In this document: piece by piece, positions 1 through 8,664 of the stretch
Layout of the letters: the number at the start of each line of letters is the position of its first letter
Numbering within the stretch: the stretch's first letter is position 1
From: Lichenibacterium minor
GTDB lineage: Bacteria; Pseudomonadota; Alphaproteobacteria; Rhizobiales; Beijerinckiaceae
Direction: 5' to 3'
DNA length: 64,000 bases
Assembly (NCBI RefSeq): GCF_004137685.1
Contig: NZ_QYBB01000023.1
Coordinates: 1-64,000 of the forward strand
The notes under the pieces: generated by a model
What the model was told of the DNA's origin: nothing
What the model saw: only the letters and a program-made list of their open reading frames with translations
The model's database searches: none
Translations under genes and position numbers: made by a program

Positions 1-494
1 TGACCAGCAAGATCGACTCGCGCACCATCCTGGGCGAGCAGGGCGCCGAGCAGCTGCTCGGCCAGGGCGACATGCTCTACATGGCGGGCGGCGGGCGCAT
101 CTCCCGCGTGCACGGCCCCTTCGTGTCCGACGCCGAGGTCGAGGGCGTCGTGGCCCACCTGAAGGCGCAGGGCCGGCCCGACTACCTCGGCGCCGTGACG
201 GAGGACGTCGACGGCGACGCGGCGGCGGACGGCGACGGACCCGCGCCGGGCTCGCTCGACGCGGAGGAAGGCGGCGACCTTTACGACCGCGCCGTCGCGA
301 TCGTGGTGCGCGACAAGAAGTGCTCGACCTCCTACATCCAGCGCCGGCTGTCCGTCGGCTACAACAAGGCCGCGTCCCTGGTGGAACGCATGGAGCGCGA
401 GGGCGTCGTGGCGGCGCCGAACCATTCCGGCAAGCGAAACGTCCTGGTCGGCGGCGGCGTCGACCACGGCGCCTTCGACCCGGAGGAGGCCTGA
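1..494 (+). CDS. ftsK: DNA translocase FtsK, C-terminal part (5' end outside window)
   Basis: The reading frame is open from the first bases and ends at TGA 492-494. The visible part begins with the end of the RecA-like motor (SKIDSRTILGEQGAEQLLG, then GDMLYM), a stretch highly conserved in FtsK/SpoIIIE. An acidic linker follows, and then the winged-helix gamma domain (DLYDRAV through GKRNVLV) that reads KOPS sites and contacts XerD in characterised FtsK. FtsK pumps DNA at the division septum during chromosome dimer resolution. Only about 163 C-terminal residues are present. The neighbouring lolA and xth match the usual order in Hyphomicrobiales. Confidence 0.95.
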   Translation, partial: TSKIDSRTILGEQGAEQLLGQGDMLYMAGGGRISRVHGPFVSDAEVEGVVAHLKAQGRPDYLGAVTEDVDGDAAADGDGPAPGSLDAEEGGDLYDRAVAIVVRDKKCSTSYIQRRLSVGYNKAASLVERMEREGVVAAPNHSGKRNVLVGGGVDHGAFDPEEA

Positions 495-582
495 GGCTTC
501 GGGCTCCTGCGCCGCTTCCGGGCGGGGCGGTCAGGGCCGCACTGTCTCACAAACGCCATACCGCCCCTTTATCGCGCCGATC

Positions 583-1275
583 ATGGCCAGCCGGACACCC
601 CGCATGCATCGTTCGCTCCCGATCGCCCTCGCAATCTTCGCCCTGATCGGGGGTCGGGCGTCGGCGGAATCGAAGCCGATGAACCTCCAGTCGGCCAAGG
701 TCGCCAAGCCGGTCGGCAAGCCCGTGCCCCTCGACCCCGACGCCGTGGTGGCCAAGGCGAACGCGTATTTCAACGACGATGCCACGATGATCGCCCGGTT
801 CACGCAGATCGGCGGAGACGGCCGCCGCACCGACGGCCAGCTCCTCATCGACAGGCCCGGCCGCATGCGCTTCGCCTACGCGCCTCCCGCCACGCTGGAA
901 GTGGTGGCCGACGGCACGTCCGTGGCGGTGATCGACCGCAAGCTCCACACCCAGGATCTCTACTTCATCGCGCAGACGCCGCTGAAGTTCCTGTTGAACG
1001 ACCACGTCGACCTCGCCGCCGACACCAAGATCATGGGTGTATCGGGAGACGGCAACACGGCGTCCATCGACATCGAGGACCACGCCACCTTCGGCGGCAC
1101 CTCGAAGATCCGCCTCACCTTCGAGCAGAACCCCTTCGCCTTGAAGCAGTGGACCGTGGTCGACCCCCAGGGTTACGAGACCGTGGTGTCGCTGTCGGAC
1201 ATCGACCTGCAGACCAAGCCGGACGACAGCCAGTTCAAGATCAACACCGAACGGCTGCTCGACACCCGCCGGTGA
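583..1275 (+). CDS. lolA: Outer-membrane lipoprotein carrier protein LolA
   Basis: The 230-residue protein has a cleavable signal peptide (hydrophobic LPIALAIFALIGG, then ASA) and a LolA-like body. Family-typical segments include GQLLIDRPGRMRFAYAPP and a late QWTVVDPQGYETVVSLSDI. LolA ferries lipoproteins through the periplasm from LolCDE to the outer membrane. The ATG at 583 gives the longest form. The ATG at 604 (MHRSLPIA) makes a more ordinary signal peptide, and neither has a clear Shine-Dalgarno sequence. It lies 88 bp after ftsK and before xth, the common order in rhizobia-like genomes. Confidence 0.9.
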   Translation: MASRTPRMHRSLPIALAIFALIGGRASAESKPMNLQSAKVAKPVGKPVPLDPDAVVAKANAYFNDDATMIARFTQIGGDGRRTDGQLLIDRPGRMRFAYAPPATLEVVADGTSVAVIDRKLHTQDLYFIAQTPLKFLLNDHVDLAADTKIMGVSGDGNTASIDIEDHATFGGTSKIRLTFEQNPFALKQWTVVDPQGYETVVSLSDIDLQTKPDDSQFKINTERLLDTRR

Positions 1276-1343
1276 CGGTGGCACGGGGCCGCGGGACGCG
1301 GGTTCCCGCCGCCGTCCGCGCCTCCTCCGCCGAAAGCTTCGCC

Positions 1344-2147
1344 TTGCCCATCACGATAGCGTCCTGGAACATCAACTCGGTGCGGCTGCGCATGCCCATC
1401 GTCAAGCGCTTCGCCGAGGCCGCCCGCCCGGACGTGCTGTGCTTGCAGGAAACCAAGGTGCGCGACGAGGATTTTCCCTTCTCGGACCTGCGCGACCTCG
1501 GCTACAACCACATCGAGATCAGCGGCCAGAAGGGCTACCACGGGGTGGCGATCCTGTCCCGCTTCCCGCTGTCCGACGTGGTGCGGGGTCCCTTCTGCCG
1601 CGAAGGCCACGCGCGCCACATCGCGGCACGGGTCGGCGCCGGGGCGGGCGTGACGGTCCACAATTTCTACGTGCCGGCCGGCGGCGACGAGCCCGATCCC
1701 GCGATCAACCCGAAGTTCGACCACAAGCTCCACTTCCTCGGCCGCATGTCGGACGGGCCGAAGGAGCGCCACCTGCTGCCGGAGCGCGCCGTGGTGGTCG
1801 GCGACCTCAACATCGCGCCCCTCGAAACGGACGTTTGGAGCCATAAGGCGCTGCTCAAGGTCGTCAGCCACACGCCCGTGGAGGTCGAGGCTTTCGGGCG
1901 CGTACAGGCGGCGGGGGGCTGGGTCGACGCCCTGCGCGAGCGCATCCCACCGGCCGAGAAGCTCTACACCTGGTGGAGCTACCGCTCGCCCGACTGGGCC
2001 GCCGCCGACAAGGGCCGCCGCCTCGACCACGTGTGGCTGAGCCCCGACCTGCGCCAGGACCTCGGTGCCGTGACCGTGTTCAAGGAAGCCCGCGGCTGGG
2101 ACAAGCCGTCGGACCATGTGCCCGTCATGGCCGAACTTCGGATCTGA
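1344..2147 (+). CDS. xth: Exodeoxyribonuclease III
   Basis: This is an AP endonuclease/exonuclease III of the EEP superfamily, about 267 residues, acting in base excision repair. The N-terminal ITIASWNINSVRLR, LCLQETKV (metal-binding Glu), GYHGVAILSR, VVGDLNIAP (catalytic Asp and Asn) and the final SDHVPVMAEL (catalytic Asp-His) are all present. The frame is open further upstream, but homology begins at PITIASWN, so the TTG at 1344 is the most likely start. A GTG at 1272 overlapping the lolA stop is possible. The 3' end overlaps the convergent cyclic-nucleotide-domain gene by about 23 bp. Confidence 0.9.
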   Translation: MPITIASWNINSVRLRMPIVKRFAEAARPDVLCLQETKVRDEDFPFSDLRDLGYNHIEISGQKGYHGVAILSRFPLSDVVRGPFCREGHARHIAARVGAGAGVTVHNFYVPAGGDEPDPAINPKFDHKLHFLGRMSDGPKERHLLPERAVVVGDLNIAPLETDVWSHKALLKVVSHTPVEVEAFGRVQAAGGWVDALRERIPPAEKLYTWWSYRSPDWAAADKGRRLDHVWLSPDLRQDLGAVTVFKEARGWDKPSDHVPVMAELRI

Positions 2148-2568
2148 AGCCCGCGAGCCTGCGGCCGAGCCGGTCCGCCCAGTAGCGCCGCAACGGTTCC
2201 GCGTTGCCGGGGTGAACCTCGAGGACCCGCATCATCAGCGTATGCGGCACGGCCACGACGGTGCAGGCTTCCTGCGCGGTCGCCGTCACGGTCTGCATCC
2301 CCGGCGCGAAGAGAGCCGTCTCGTTGAGCAGCGTGCCCGCCAGGGCCCAGCTCACCGACAGGCGGTCCTCGGTTTCCTCGTCGAGCGCCAGCATCCCGGT
2401 GGCGAGCAGCACCGCGGCGTCGGCGACCTCGCCCCGGCGGAACAGGACGTGGCCCGCCGGCAGGCGCCGGGCCTGCGCCGAAAAGGCGACGAGCGTCAGC
2501 GCTTCCGCGTCGAGGCAGGCGAAGACCGGCAGGCGCCGCAGCCGATCGATGTCCTGGCCCAGTGCCAT
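2125..2568 (-). CDS. Stand-alone cyclic-nucleotide-binding-domain protein (Crp-like, no HTH)
   Basis: The 147-residue protein is almost entirely one cNMP-binding beta-roll: LPVFACLDAEALTLVAF, then HVLFRRGEVADAAVLLATG, then the cassette region around LLNETALF. It has no C-terminal helix-turn-helix, so it is not a Crp/Fnr transcription factor. The cassette keeps the Glu, but where CRP-type domains carry the phosphate-binding Arg this protein has Gln (GMQTVTATA), so cyclic-nucleotide binding is doubtful. It starts 10 bp after the response-regulator gene and is probably co-transcribed with it. Its partner and target are unknown. Confidence 0.8.
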   Translation of the reverse strand: MALGQDIDRLRRLPVFACLDAEALTLVAFSAQARRLPAGHVLFRRGEVADAAVLLATGMLALDEETEDRLSVSWALAGTLLNETALFAPGMQTVTATAQEACTVVAVPHTLMMRVLEVHPGNAEPLRRYWADRLGRRLAGFRSEVRP

Positions 2569-2578
2569 TCCGGTCCCT

Positions 2579-3268
2579 TCACGCGATCAGTCGGTAGCCG
2601 CCGGCATCGGTCACGAGCACCCGGGCGTGGGCCGGGTCGTCCTCGATCTTCTGCCGCAGGCGGTAGATGTGGGTTTCGAGCGTGTGGGTCGTGATGTTGG
2701 AATTGTAGCCCCACACTTCCCGCAGCAGCACGTCGCGGCTGACCACCTGCGGCCCGGCGCGGTACAGGAACCGCAGGATCGCGGTCTCCTTCTCGGTGAG
2801 CCTCAGCCGCGAGCCCCGCTCCGTGACGAGCAGCTTGGCGCTCGGCTTGAAGGTGAAGGTGCCGACCTGCAGCGCCGCGTCCTCGCTGCCGTCGTGCTGG
2901 CGCAGGTGGGCGCGGATGCGCGCCAGCAGCACCGCGAAGCGGAAGGGTTTCGACACGCAGTCGTTGGCGCCGGCTTCCAGCGCCGCCACGACCTCGTCCT
3001 CGGGCGCGCCCGCGCGGTTGAGCACGATCACCGGGCCGGAGAACCCTTCGGCCCGCAGCGACCGGACCAGGACGAGCCCGTCCCGGTCGGGCAGCGACAG
3101 CGCGAGGATGACGAGGTCGGGCCGGTCGGACCCCAGCGCCGCTTCGGCTTCGGCGGCGCTGCGGGCGCAGCGGGCGGCGAAGTCGACATGGCCGCCGAGC
3201 TGCTCGGAAAGGGTCGCCCGCAGATCGCCGTCGTCGTCGACGATGAGGATCTTGCGGGCGTGGGCCAT
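2579..3268 (-). CDS. OmpR-family response regulator lacking the phosphoacceptor Asp
   Basis: The 229-residue protein has a receiver domain (ILIVDDDGDLR at residues 7-17) and a C-terminal winged helix (LRLTEKETAILRFLYRAG ... THTLETHIYRLRQKI). The acidic Asp cluster and the conserved Lys (CVSKPF) are present. The phosphorylation site, however, reads DLVILALSLPDRDG, with Ala (codon GCG) where Asp is expected, and the switch Thr is Asn (VLNRAG). It therefore looks like a phosphorylation-independent regulator. The frame extends further upstream, but MAHARKILIVDDD at 3268 is the natural start. It is followed 10 bp later by the cyclic-nucleotide-domain gene. Confidence 0.88.
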   Translation of the reverse strand: MAHARKILIVDDDGDLRATLSEQLGGHVDFAARCARSAAEAEAALGSDRPDLVILALSLPDRDGLVLVRSLRAEGFSGPVIVLNRAGAPEDEVVAALEAGANDCVSKPFRFAVLLARIRAHLRQHDGSEDAALQVGTFTFKPSAKLLVTERGSRLRLTEKETAILRFLYRAGPQVVSRDVLLREVWGYNSNITTHTLETHIYRLRQKIEDDPAHARVLVTDAGGYRLIA

Positions 3269-3444
3269 GGGCGCGTCTTTCCGGTCGTCGGCGGTGCCAC
3301 CACGGCGCGCCGCCCGCTGGGCCCCGCCCCGGAGGCCACGTTGCGCAAAGACGGGGCAGGGCGCAAGCGCCGCGACGCCGGTCTTCCCCATCGGCCGTCG
3401 ATCCGTGCTAACGCCCGTCGACCCTCCCTCCCGCCGAAGCCGCC

Positions 3445-5190
3445 ATGATCCGCATCTACCTCCGCGTCCTCGGCGCCCTCGGGGCCGAGCGACGGCTCGC
3501 CGCGGCCCTGATGCTCGCCAACGCCGTGCTGGCGGCCGCGCAGTTCGGCGAGCCCGTCCTGTTCGGCCGCATCATCGACCGCGTGACGGGCACGGGCGCG
3601 GGCGGATGGCCGGGCGTGCTGCCGCCCCTCGCCGCCTGGGGGGGGCTCGGGCTGTTCAACATCGCCTGCGGCGTGGGGCTGGCCTTCAACGCCGACCGCT
3701 TGGCGCATCGCCGCCGCCTCGACCTGACGGCCGGCTTCTTCGAGCACGTGCTCCACCTGCCGACGAGCTTCCACGGCGCCAACCATTCGGGCCGGCTCCT
3801 CAAGGTCATGCTCGAGGGGGTGAACGGCATGGCGGGGCTGTGGCTGTCGTTCTTCCGCGACAATTGCGCGTCCGTGGTGGCCCTGACGGTGATGATGCCG
3901 CTGTCGCTTCTGGTGAACTGGCGCCTCGGCCTGCTGCTCGTCGTGCTGGTCGCGGCGTCGGGTTCGGCGACGCTGCTCGTGCTGCGCCACACGGAAGCCA
4001 TGCAGACCAGCGTCGAGCGCCACAACAGCGGGCTCGCCGAACGGGTGGCCGACAGCTTCGCCAACGTCCCGGTGATCCAGAGCTTCACCCGCATCGCCAA
4101 CGAGACGCGGGGCCTGCGCCGCGTCACCGAGGCCGTTCTGGCGGCGCAGATGCCGGTGCTGTCCTGGTGGGCGCTGGCCGCGGTGGCGACGCGGGCGGCG
4201 TCCACACTGACGCTGTTGTCGATCTTCGTGCTGGGGCTCGCCCTGCATTTCCGCGGCCTCGCCACGGTGGGCGAGATCGTCGCCTTCATGAGCCTCGCCG
4301 CGGGCCTCATCGCCCGGCTCGACCAGCTCGTGTCGTTCTCCAACGCGCTGTTCCTGCAGGTGCCGAAGCTCCGCGACTTCTTCGGCGTGCTCGATACCGT
4401 GCCGGCCGTCGCCGACCGCCCGGGCGCGCGGGACCCCGGCCGGGTGGCGGGCCGCGTCGCCTTCGAGGGCGTCGCCTATTCCTACGACGGCCGGCGCGAC
4501 GCCGTGTCGGACATCGCCTTCGAGGTGCGGGCCGGCGAAACCGTGGCGCTGGTGGGCGAGACGGGCTCGGGCAAATCGACCACGCTGGGGTTGCTGCACC
4601 GCGTGTTCGACCCCGCGCGCGGCCGCATCACGGTCGACGGCGTCGACCTCCGCGACCTGTCGCTGGCGGGCCTGCGGCGCAACATCGGCGTGGTGTTCCA
4701 GGAGCCCATGCTGTTCGCCCGCTCGATCGAGGAGAACCTGCGCGTGGGGGCTCCCGACGCTTCGGCCGACGAGGTGGCGTCGGCGCTCGCCCGCGCCCGC
4801 GCGGCCGACTTCGTCGCGCGCCAGCCGGACGGGCTGTCCACCGTGCTGGGCGAGCGCGGCCGGTCGCTGTCGGGCGGCGAGCGCCAGCGCCTCGCCATCG
4901 CGCGCGTCCTGCTGAAGAACCCGCCCATCCTGCTGCTCGACGAGGCCACGAGCGCGCTCGACGCCGTGACGGAGCGGATGGTGCAGGACGCCGTCGACGC
5001 CGCGGCGCGCGGGCGCACGACCTTCATCATCGCCCACCGCCTGTCGACGGTGCGCCGCGCCGACCGCATCCTCGTGTTCCACGACGGGCGCGTGGTGGAG
5101 GAGGGCGGCTTCGACGAGCTGCTGCGCCGCGGCGGGCGCTTCGCCGCCCTCGCGCGGGCGCAGGGGTTCGCGGTGGCGGAAGCGGGGTAG
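3445..5190 (+). CDS. ndvA: Glucan exporter, ABC permease/ATPase fusion (NdvA-like)
   Basis: The 581-residue half-transporter has an N-terminal six-helix exporter domain and a C-terminal ATPase. Walker A is GETGSGKST near residue 371, the signature LSGGERQRLA near 474 and Walker B ILLLDEATSALD near 495. The opening (MIRIYLRVLGALGAERRLAA ... FGEPVLFGRIID) is typical of NdvA/ChvA, which exports cyclic beta-1,2-glucan to the periplasm in rhizobia. No ndvB-type glucan synthase lies in the window, so the glucan substrate is inferred from family only. It is transcribed divergently from the response-regulator pair. Confidence 0.85.
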   Translation: MIRIYLRVLGALGAERRLAAALMLANAVLAAAQFGEPVLFGRIIDRVTGTGAGGWPGVLPPLAAWGGLGLFNIACGVGLAFNADRLAHRRRLDLTAGFFEHVLHLPTSFHGANHSGRLLKVMLEGVNGMAGLWLSFFRDNCASVVALTVMMPLSLLVNWRLGLLLVVLVAASGSATLLVLRHTEAMQTSVERHNSGLAERVADSFANVPVIQSFTRIANETRGLRRVTEAVLAAQMPVLSWWALAAVATRAASTLTLLSIFVLGLALHFRGLATVGEIVAFMSLAAGLIARLDQLVSFSNALFLQVPKLRDFFGVLDTVPAVADRPGARDPGRVAGRVAFEGVAYSYDGRRDAVSDIAFEVRAGETVALVGETGSGKSTTLGLLHRVFDPARGRITVDGVDLRDLSLAGLRRNIGVVFQEPMLFARSIEENLRVGAPDASADEVASALARARAADFVARQPDGLSTVLGERGRSLSGGERQRLAIARVLLKNPPILLLDEATSALDAVTERMVQDAVDAAARGRTTFIIAHRLSTVRRADRILVFHDGRVVEEGGFDELLRRGGRFAALARAQGFAVAEAG

Positions 5191-5296
5191 CGGACGCCCA
5201 CGTCCCGCGACCGGCCGCGCGGCGGGGCGGTCCGGCTCCCGCCTTGTCGCCCCCGACCCCCTCCGCTACGGTCCCGCCGCACGCTGAAGGGGACCC

Positions 5297-6355
5297 ATGC
5301 GCGTTCTGGGCATCGAGACGACCTGTGACGAATCCGCCGCCAGCGTGGTGCGCCTGCGCGAGGAAGGCGGGGGCGACATCCTGTCGAACGAGGTGATGAG
5401 CCAGATCGCCGACCACGCCGCCTTCGGCGGCGTCGTGCCCGAGATCGCCGCCCGCGCCCACGTCGAGGTCATCGACCGGCTCGTCGAGCGCGCGCTCGAC
5501 CGCGCGAAGATGCGGCTCGACCAGCTCGACGGCATCGCGGCCGCGGCGGGGCCGGGGCTCGTGGGGGGCGTCATGGTGGGGCTCACCACCGGCAAGGCCC
5601 TGGCGCTGGCGCTCCGCAAGCCCCTCGTCGCCGTGAACCACCTCGAAGGCCACGCCCTCACGGCGCGCCTGACCGACGGCGTGCCCTTTCCCTACCTGCT
5701 GCTCCTCGTGTCGGGCGGCCACACGCAGCTGATCGCGGTGCGGGGCATCGGCGACTACCGCCGCCTCGGGACGACGGTCGACGACGCGGTGGGCGAAGCC
5801 TTCGACAAGACCGCGAAGCTGCTCGGGCTGCCTTACCCCGGCGGGCCCTCGGTCGAGCGCGCCGCCGAGGCCGGCGACCCCGTCCGCTTCACCCTGCCTC
5901 GCCCGATGCTCGGCCGCGCCAAGCCGGACTTCTCCCTGTCGGGGCTGAAGACCGCCGTTCGGCTCGAGGCCGAGCGCGCGGCCCCCCTCACCTCCCGGGA
6001 CGTGTGCGACCTTTGCGCCTCGTTCCAGGCCGCCGTCGTCGACGTGCTGATCGACCGGACCCGGGCGGCGCTGCGCCAGTTCCGCGACGTGGCGGGCCGG
6101 CCCAGCGCCATCGTGGTGGCGGGCGGCGTGGCGTCGAACCTGTCGGTGCGGAGCGCCTTCGTGCGCTTCGCCGGCGAAAGCGGCATCCGCCTCGTCCTCC
6201 CGCCGCCGGTGCTGTGCACCGACAACGGCGCCATGATCGCCTGGGCCGGCATCGAGCGCCTGCAGCTCGGGCTCGTCGACGACCTCACCGCACCGCCGAG
6301 GCCCCGCTGGCCGCTCGACCCCGAGGCCGAGCGGGCCCCCGGCGGACGGGCCTGA
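5297..6355 (+). CDS. tsaD: tRNA N6-adenosine threonylcarbamoyltransferase
   Basis: The 352-residue protein is TsaD of the Kae1/Qri7 family, which transfers the threonylcarbamoyl group to A37 of ANN-decoding tRNAs. It begins VLGIETTCDESAASVV, and the metal-binding HLEGH (His115 and His119) and the ASKH nucleotide-binding segments (LLLVSGGHTQL, FDKTAKLLGLPYPGG, VAGGVASN) are intact. The ATG at 5297 follows an AAGGGGA Shine-Dalgarno. Its TGA overlaps the gpsA ATG by one base (TGATG), so the two are probably translationally coupled. Confidence 0.96.
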   Translation: MRVLGIETTCDESAASVVRLREEGGGDILSNEVMSQIADHAAFGGVVPEIAARAHVEVIDRLVERALDRAKMRLDQLDGIAAAAGPGLVGGVMVGLTTGKALALALRKPLVAVNHLEGHALTARLTDGVPFPYLLLLVSGGHTQLIAVRGIGDYRRLGTTVDDAVGEAFDKTAKLLGLPYPGGPSVERAAEAGDPVRFTLPRPMLGRAKPDFSLSGLKTAVRLEAERAAPLTSRDVCDLCASFQAAVVDVLIDRTRAALRQFRDVAGRPSAIVVAGGVASNLSVRSAFVRFAGESGIRLVLPPPVLCTDNGAMIAWAGIERLQLGLVDDLTAPPRPRWPLDPEAERAPGGRA

Positions 6356-7347
6356 TGCGCTTCGCCCGCATCGCGGTGCTGGGCGCGGGCGCCTGGGGCA
6401 CGGCGCTCGCCACCGTGGCGGCGCGGCCCGGCCGGCGCGTGATCCTGTGGACGCGCGACCCCGCCGAAGCCGCCGCGATGGCGGAAGCCCGCGAGAACCG
6501 CCGGTCGCTGCCCGGCGTGCGGCTCGCAAACGGCATCGTGCCGACGGCGTCGCACGAGGAGCTCGCCACAACGGAGCTGGTCCTGCTCGCCGTTCCGGCG
6601 CAGCACCTGCGGGCCACCCTCGACGCCGTGCCGCGCTTCGCGGCCGGCGTGCCGGCCGTGCTCTGCGCCAAGGGGATCGAAGCCGGCACGGGCCTGCTGA
6701 TGAGCGACGTGCTGGGCGCCTGCCGGCCGGGCCACCCCGCCGTGGCGCTGTCCGGGCCGAGCTTCGCCGCCGACGTCGGGCAGGGCAGGCCCACCGCCGT
6801 CACGGTGGCGAGCGAGGACGGGGAACTCGCCCGCGCGGTCGCCGAGGCGCTGGCGAAGCCCGGCTTCCGCCCCTACCACTCCACGGACCTCCGCGGCGTC
6901 GAGATCGGCGGTGCCGCCAAGAACGTGCTCGCCATCGCCTGCGGGGTCGCGGCCGGCATGGACCTCGGCGCCAGCGCGTCCGCGGCCCTGATCGCACGCG
7001 GCTTCGCGGAGCTCGGCCGCTTCGGCCGCGCATCCGGCGCCCGGCCCGAAACCCTGATGGGCCTGTCGGGCCTCGGCGACCTCGTGCTCACCTGCTCGTC
7101 CGCGCAGTCGCGCAACTTCGCCTTCGGCCGCGCCCTGGGTGCGGGCGCTTCGCTGGCGGAGGCCGCCGGCGGCAAGCTGGCCGAGGGCGTCGCCACCGCG
7201 CCGGTGCTGGTGCGGCTCGCGCGCGAGCGCGGCGTCGACATGCCGGTCGCCGAGGCCGTGGCGGCGCTGGTCGCCGGTCGCACCACGCCGCGCGACGCGC
7301 TCGATGCCCTCATGTCCCGCCCGTCCCGCGCCGAAGCCGGCGACTGA
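6355..7347 (+). CDS. gpsA: NAD(P)-dependent glycerol-3-phosphate dehydrogenase
   Basis: The 330-residue protein reduces dihydroxyacetone phosphate to sn-glycerol-3-phosphate for phospholipid synthesis. The Rossmann motif VLGAGAWGTALA is at residues 8-19, ALSGPSFAADV follows, and the catalytic Lys lies in GGAAKNVLAIACG. The C-terminal half has the family segment LMGLSGLGDLVLTCSS. The start overlaps the tsaD stop codon by one base. The pair followed by an EVE-domain gene is a frequent alphaproteobacterial arrangement. Confidence 0.95.
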   Translation: MRFARIAVLGAGAWGTALATVAARPGRRVILWTRDPAEAAAMAEARENRRSLPGVRLANGIVPTASHEELATTELVLLAVPAQHLRATLDAVPRFAAGVPAVLCAKGIEAGTGLLMSDVLGACRPGHPAVALSGPSFAADVGQGRPTAVTVASEDGELARAVAEALAKPGFRPYHSTDLRGVEIGGAAKNVLAIACGVAAGMDLGASASAALIARGFAELGRFGRASGARPETLMGLSGLGDLVLTCSSAQSRNFAFGRALGAGASLAEAAGGKLAEGVATAPVLVRLARERGVDMPVAEAVAALVAGRTTPRDALDALMSRPSRAEAGD

Positions 7348-7386
7348 GGCGTCCCCTTTTTCCGAACGAGACGGAGTCGAACCGCC

Positions 7387-7797
7387 ATGGCCCGTTGGCT
7401 GGTGAAGAGCGAGCCCGCGAAATGGTCTTTCGCCCAGCAGGTCGAGGCCGGCGACGCCGGCACGCATTGGAACGGCGTTCGCAACCACGTCGCCAAGCAG
7501 CACCTGATGGCGATGCGGGTGGGGGAAGAATGCTTCTTCTACCATTCCAACGAGGGCAAGGCGGTCGTGGGCGTGGTCGAGGTCATCAAGCCCTATTACC
7601 CCGACCACACGGACGAGACCGGCAAGTTCGGCATGGTCGATCTCAAGGCCGTGCGCGCCCTGCCGCCCGTGACGCTGGAGCGCATCAAGCGTGAGCCGCG
7701 GCTGGCCGAGATGGTGCTCGTCAGGAACTCGCGCATGTCGGTGCAGCCCGTCACCGAAGCCGAATGGGCCCTGGTGCTCGAGCTCGCGGCCGGTTGA
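7387..7797 (+). CDS. EVE domain-containing protein
   Basis: The 136-residue protein is one complete EVE domain of the PUA/YTH-like fold: WLVKSEPAKWSF at the N terminus, THWNGVRNHVAKQHL in the middle and LAEMVLVRNSRMSVQPV near the end. EVE domains bind modified bases in RNA or DNA. The human relative is THYN1. Bacterial stand-alone members are poorly characterised. It lies 39 bp after gpsA with an ACGGAG-like ribosome site and is likely in the same transcript. Confidence 0.9.
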   Translation: MARWLVKSEPAKWSFAQQVEAGDAGTHWNGVRNHVAKQHLMAMRVGEECFFYHSNEGKAVVGVVEVIKPYYPDHTDETGKFGMVDLKAVRALPPVTLERIKREPRLAEMVLVRNSRMSVQPVTEAEWALVLELAAG

Positions 7798-7944
7798 GCG
7801 GCAACCCGGGGCGTCGGCGGCCGTTCCCCGCGGGTCACCCGGGGGCGGCGTCGATGAACAGGGTGCGAAGGTCGAGCAGGAGCGTCTTCGCCGTCCTGCT
7901 CGCGGCACCCCTCGCGGGGGCCCGGCGATACCTGTCCGCTCGGG

Positions 7945-8664
7945 TCAGATGAACTTCAGCGCCTTCATGCTGCTGTGGCCGTGCTTGCCGACGATGAGGT
8001 GGTCGTGGACCGCGATGCCCATCGGCTTGGCGATCGCGATGATCTCGTGGGTCATGCGGATGTCGGCGGTCGACGGCGTCGGGTCGCCGCAAGGGTGGTT
8101 GTGGACCAGCACCAGCGCCGTCGAGCCGAGCTCCAGCGCGCGGCGCACGACTTCGCGCGGATACACGGGCGTGTGGTCCACCGTGCCGCGGCCCTGGACC
8201 TCGTCGTCGATCAGCACGTTGCGCTTGTCGAGGAACAGGACGCGGAACTCTTCGCGGTCGTTGAACGCCATCGCGGTGCGGCAATAGTCCAGCACCTCCG
8301 TCCAGGAGCCCAGGGTTTGGCGCGCCTTGACGGCGCCCCGGGTCAGCCGGCGTGCCGCCGCCTCCACGACCTTCAGGTCGGTGATGGCGGATTCGCCGAG
8401 GCCGGCGATCTCCCTCAAGCGTTCCGGCCGGGCCGCCAGCGTTTCCGCGAAGGAGCCGAAGCGCGCGATCATCGCCTTGGCGAGGGGCTTCACGTCGCGC
8501 CGCGGGATGGCGCGGAACAGGATCAGTTCGAGGAGCTCGTAATCGGCGACGCCGGCATCGCCCACCGCGTTGAAGCGCTCGCGCAGCCGGTCGCGGTGGC
8601 CCGCGTGGAGCGGTTCCGCCGGGCGAGGCTCGCCGAAACCGTCCTCCCTGGCGTCGGAGCTCAC
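7945..8664 (-). CDS. radC: RadC/JAB-domain (MPN+) family protein
   Basis: The 239-residue protein has an N-terminal helix-hairpin-helix region (DYELLELILFRAIPRRDVKPLAKAM) and a C-terminal JAB/MPN+ metalloprotease-like domain. The JAMM ligands are visible as HNHPCGDPTPSTAD (His188, His190, Asp201). Despite the name RadC, no repair role has been established for this family. The start is GTG at 8664, overlapping the map stop by four bases (GTGA), so it is probably translated by coupling to map. Confidence 0.9.
   Translation of the reverse strand: MSSDAREDGFGEPRPAEPLHAGHRDRLRERFNAVGDAGVADYELLELILFRAIPRRDVKPLAKAMIARFGSFAETLAARPERLREIAGLGESAITDLKVVEAAARRLTRGAVKARQTLGSWTEVLDYCRTAMAFNDREEFRVLFLDKRNVLIDDEVQGRGTVDHTPVYPREVVRRALELGSTALVLVHNHPCGDPTPSTADIRMTHEIIAIAKPMGIAVHDHLIVGKHGHSSMKALKFI

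Noticed and set aside
2796..5396. Very long open frames on the opposite or alternative frame across known genes (also at 14761-17517, 30354-32657 upstream part, 54562-57711 upstream part)
   Set aside because: They read Arg/Pro/Ala-rich sequence without family features and overlie well-recognised genes. In DNA this GC-rich, stop codons are rare in the wrong frames.
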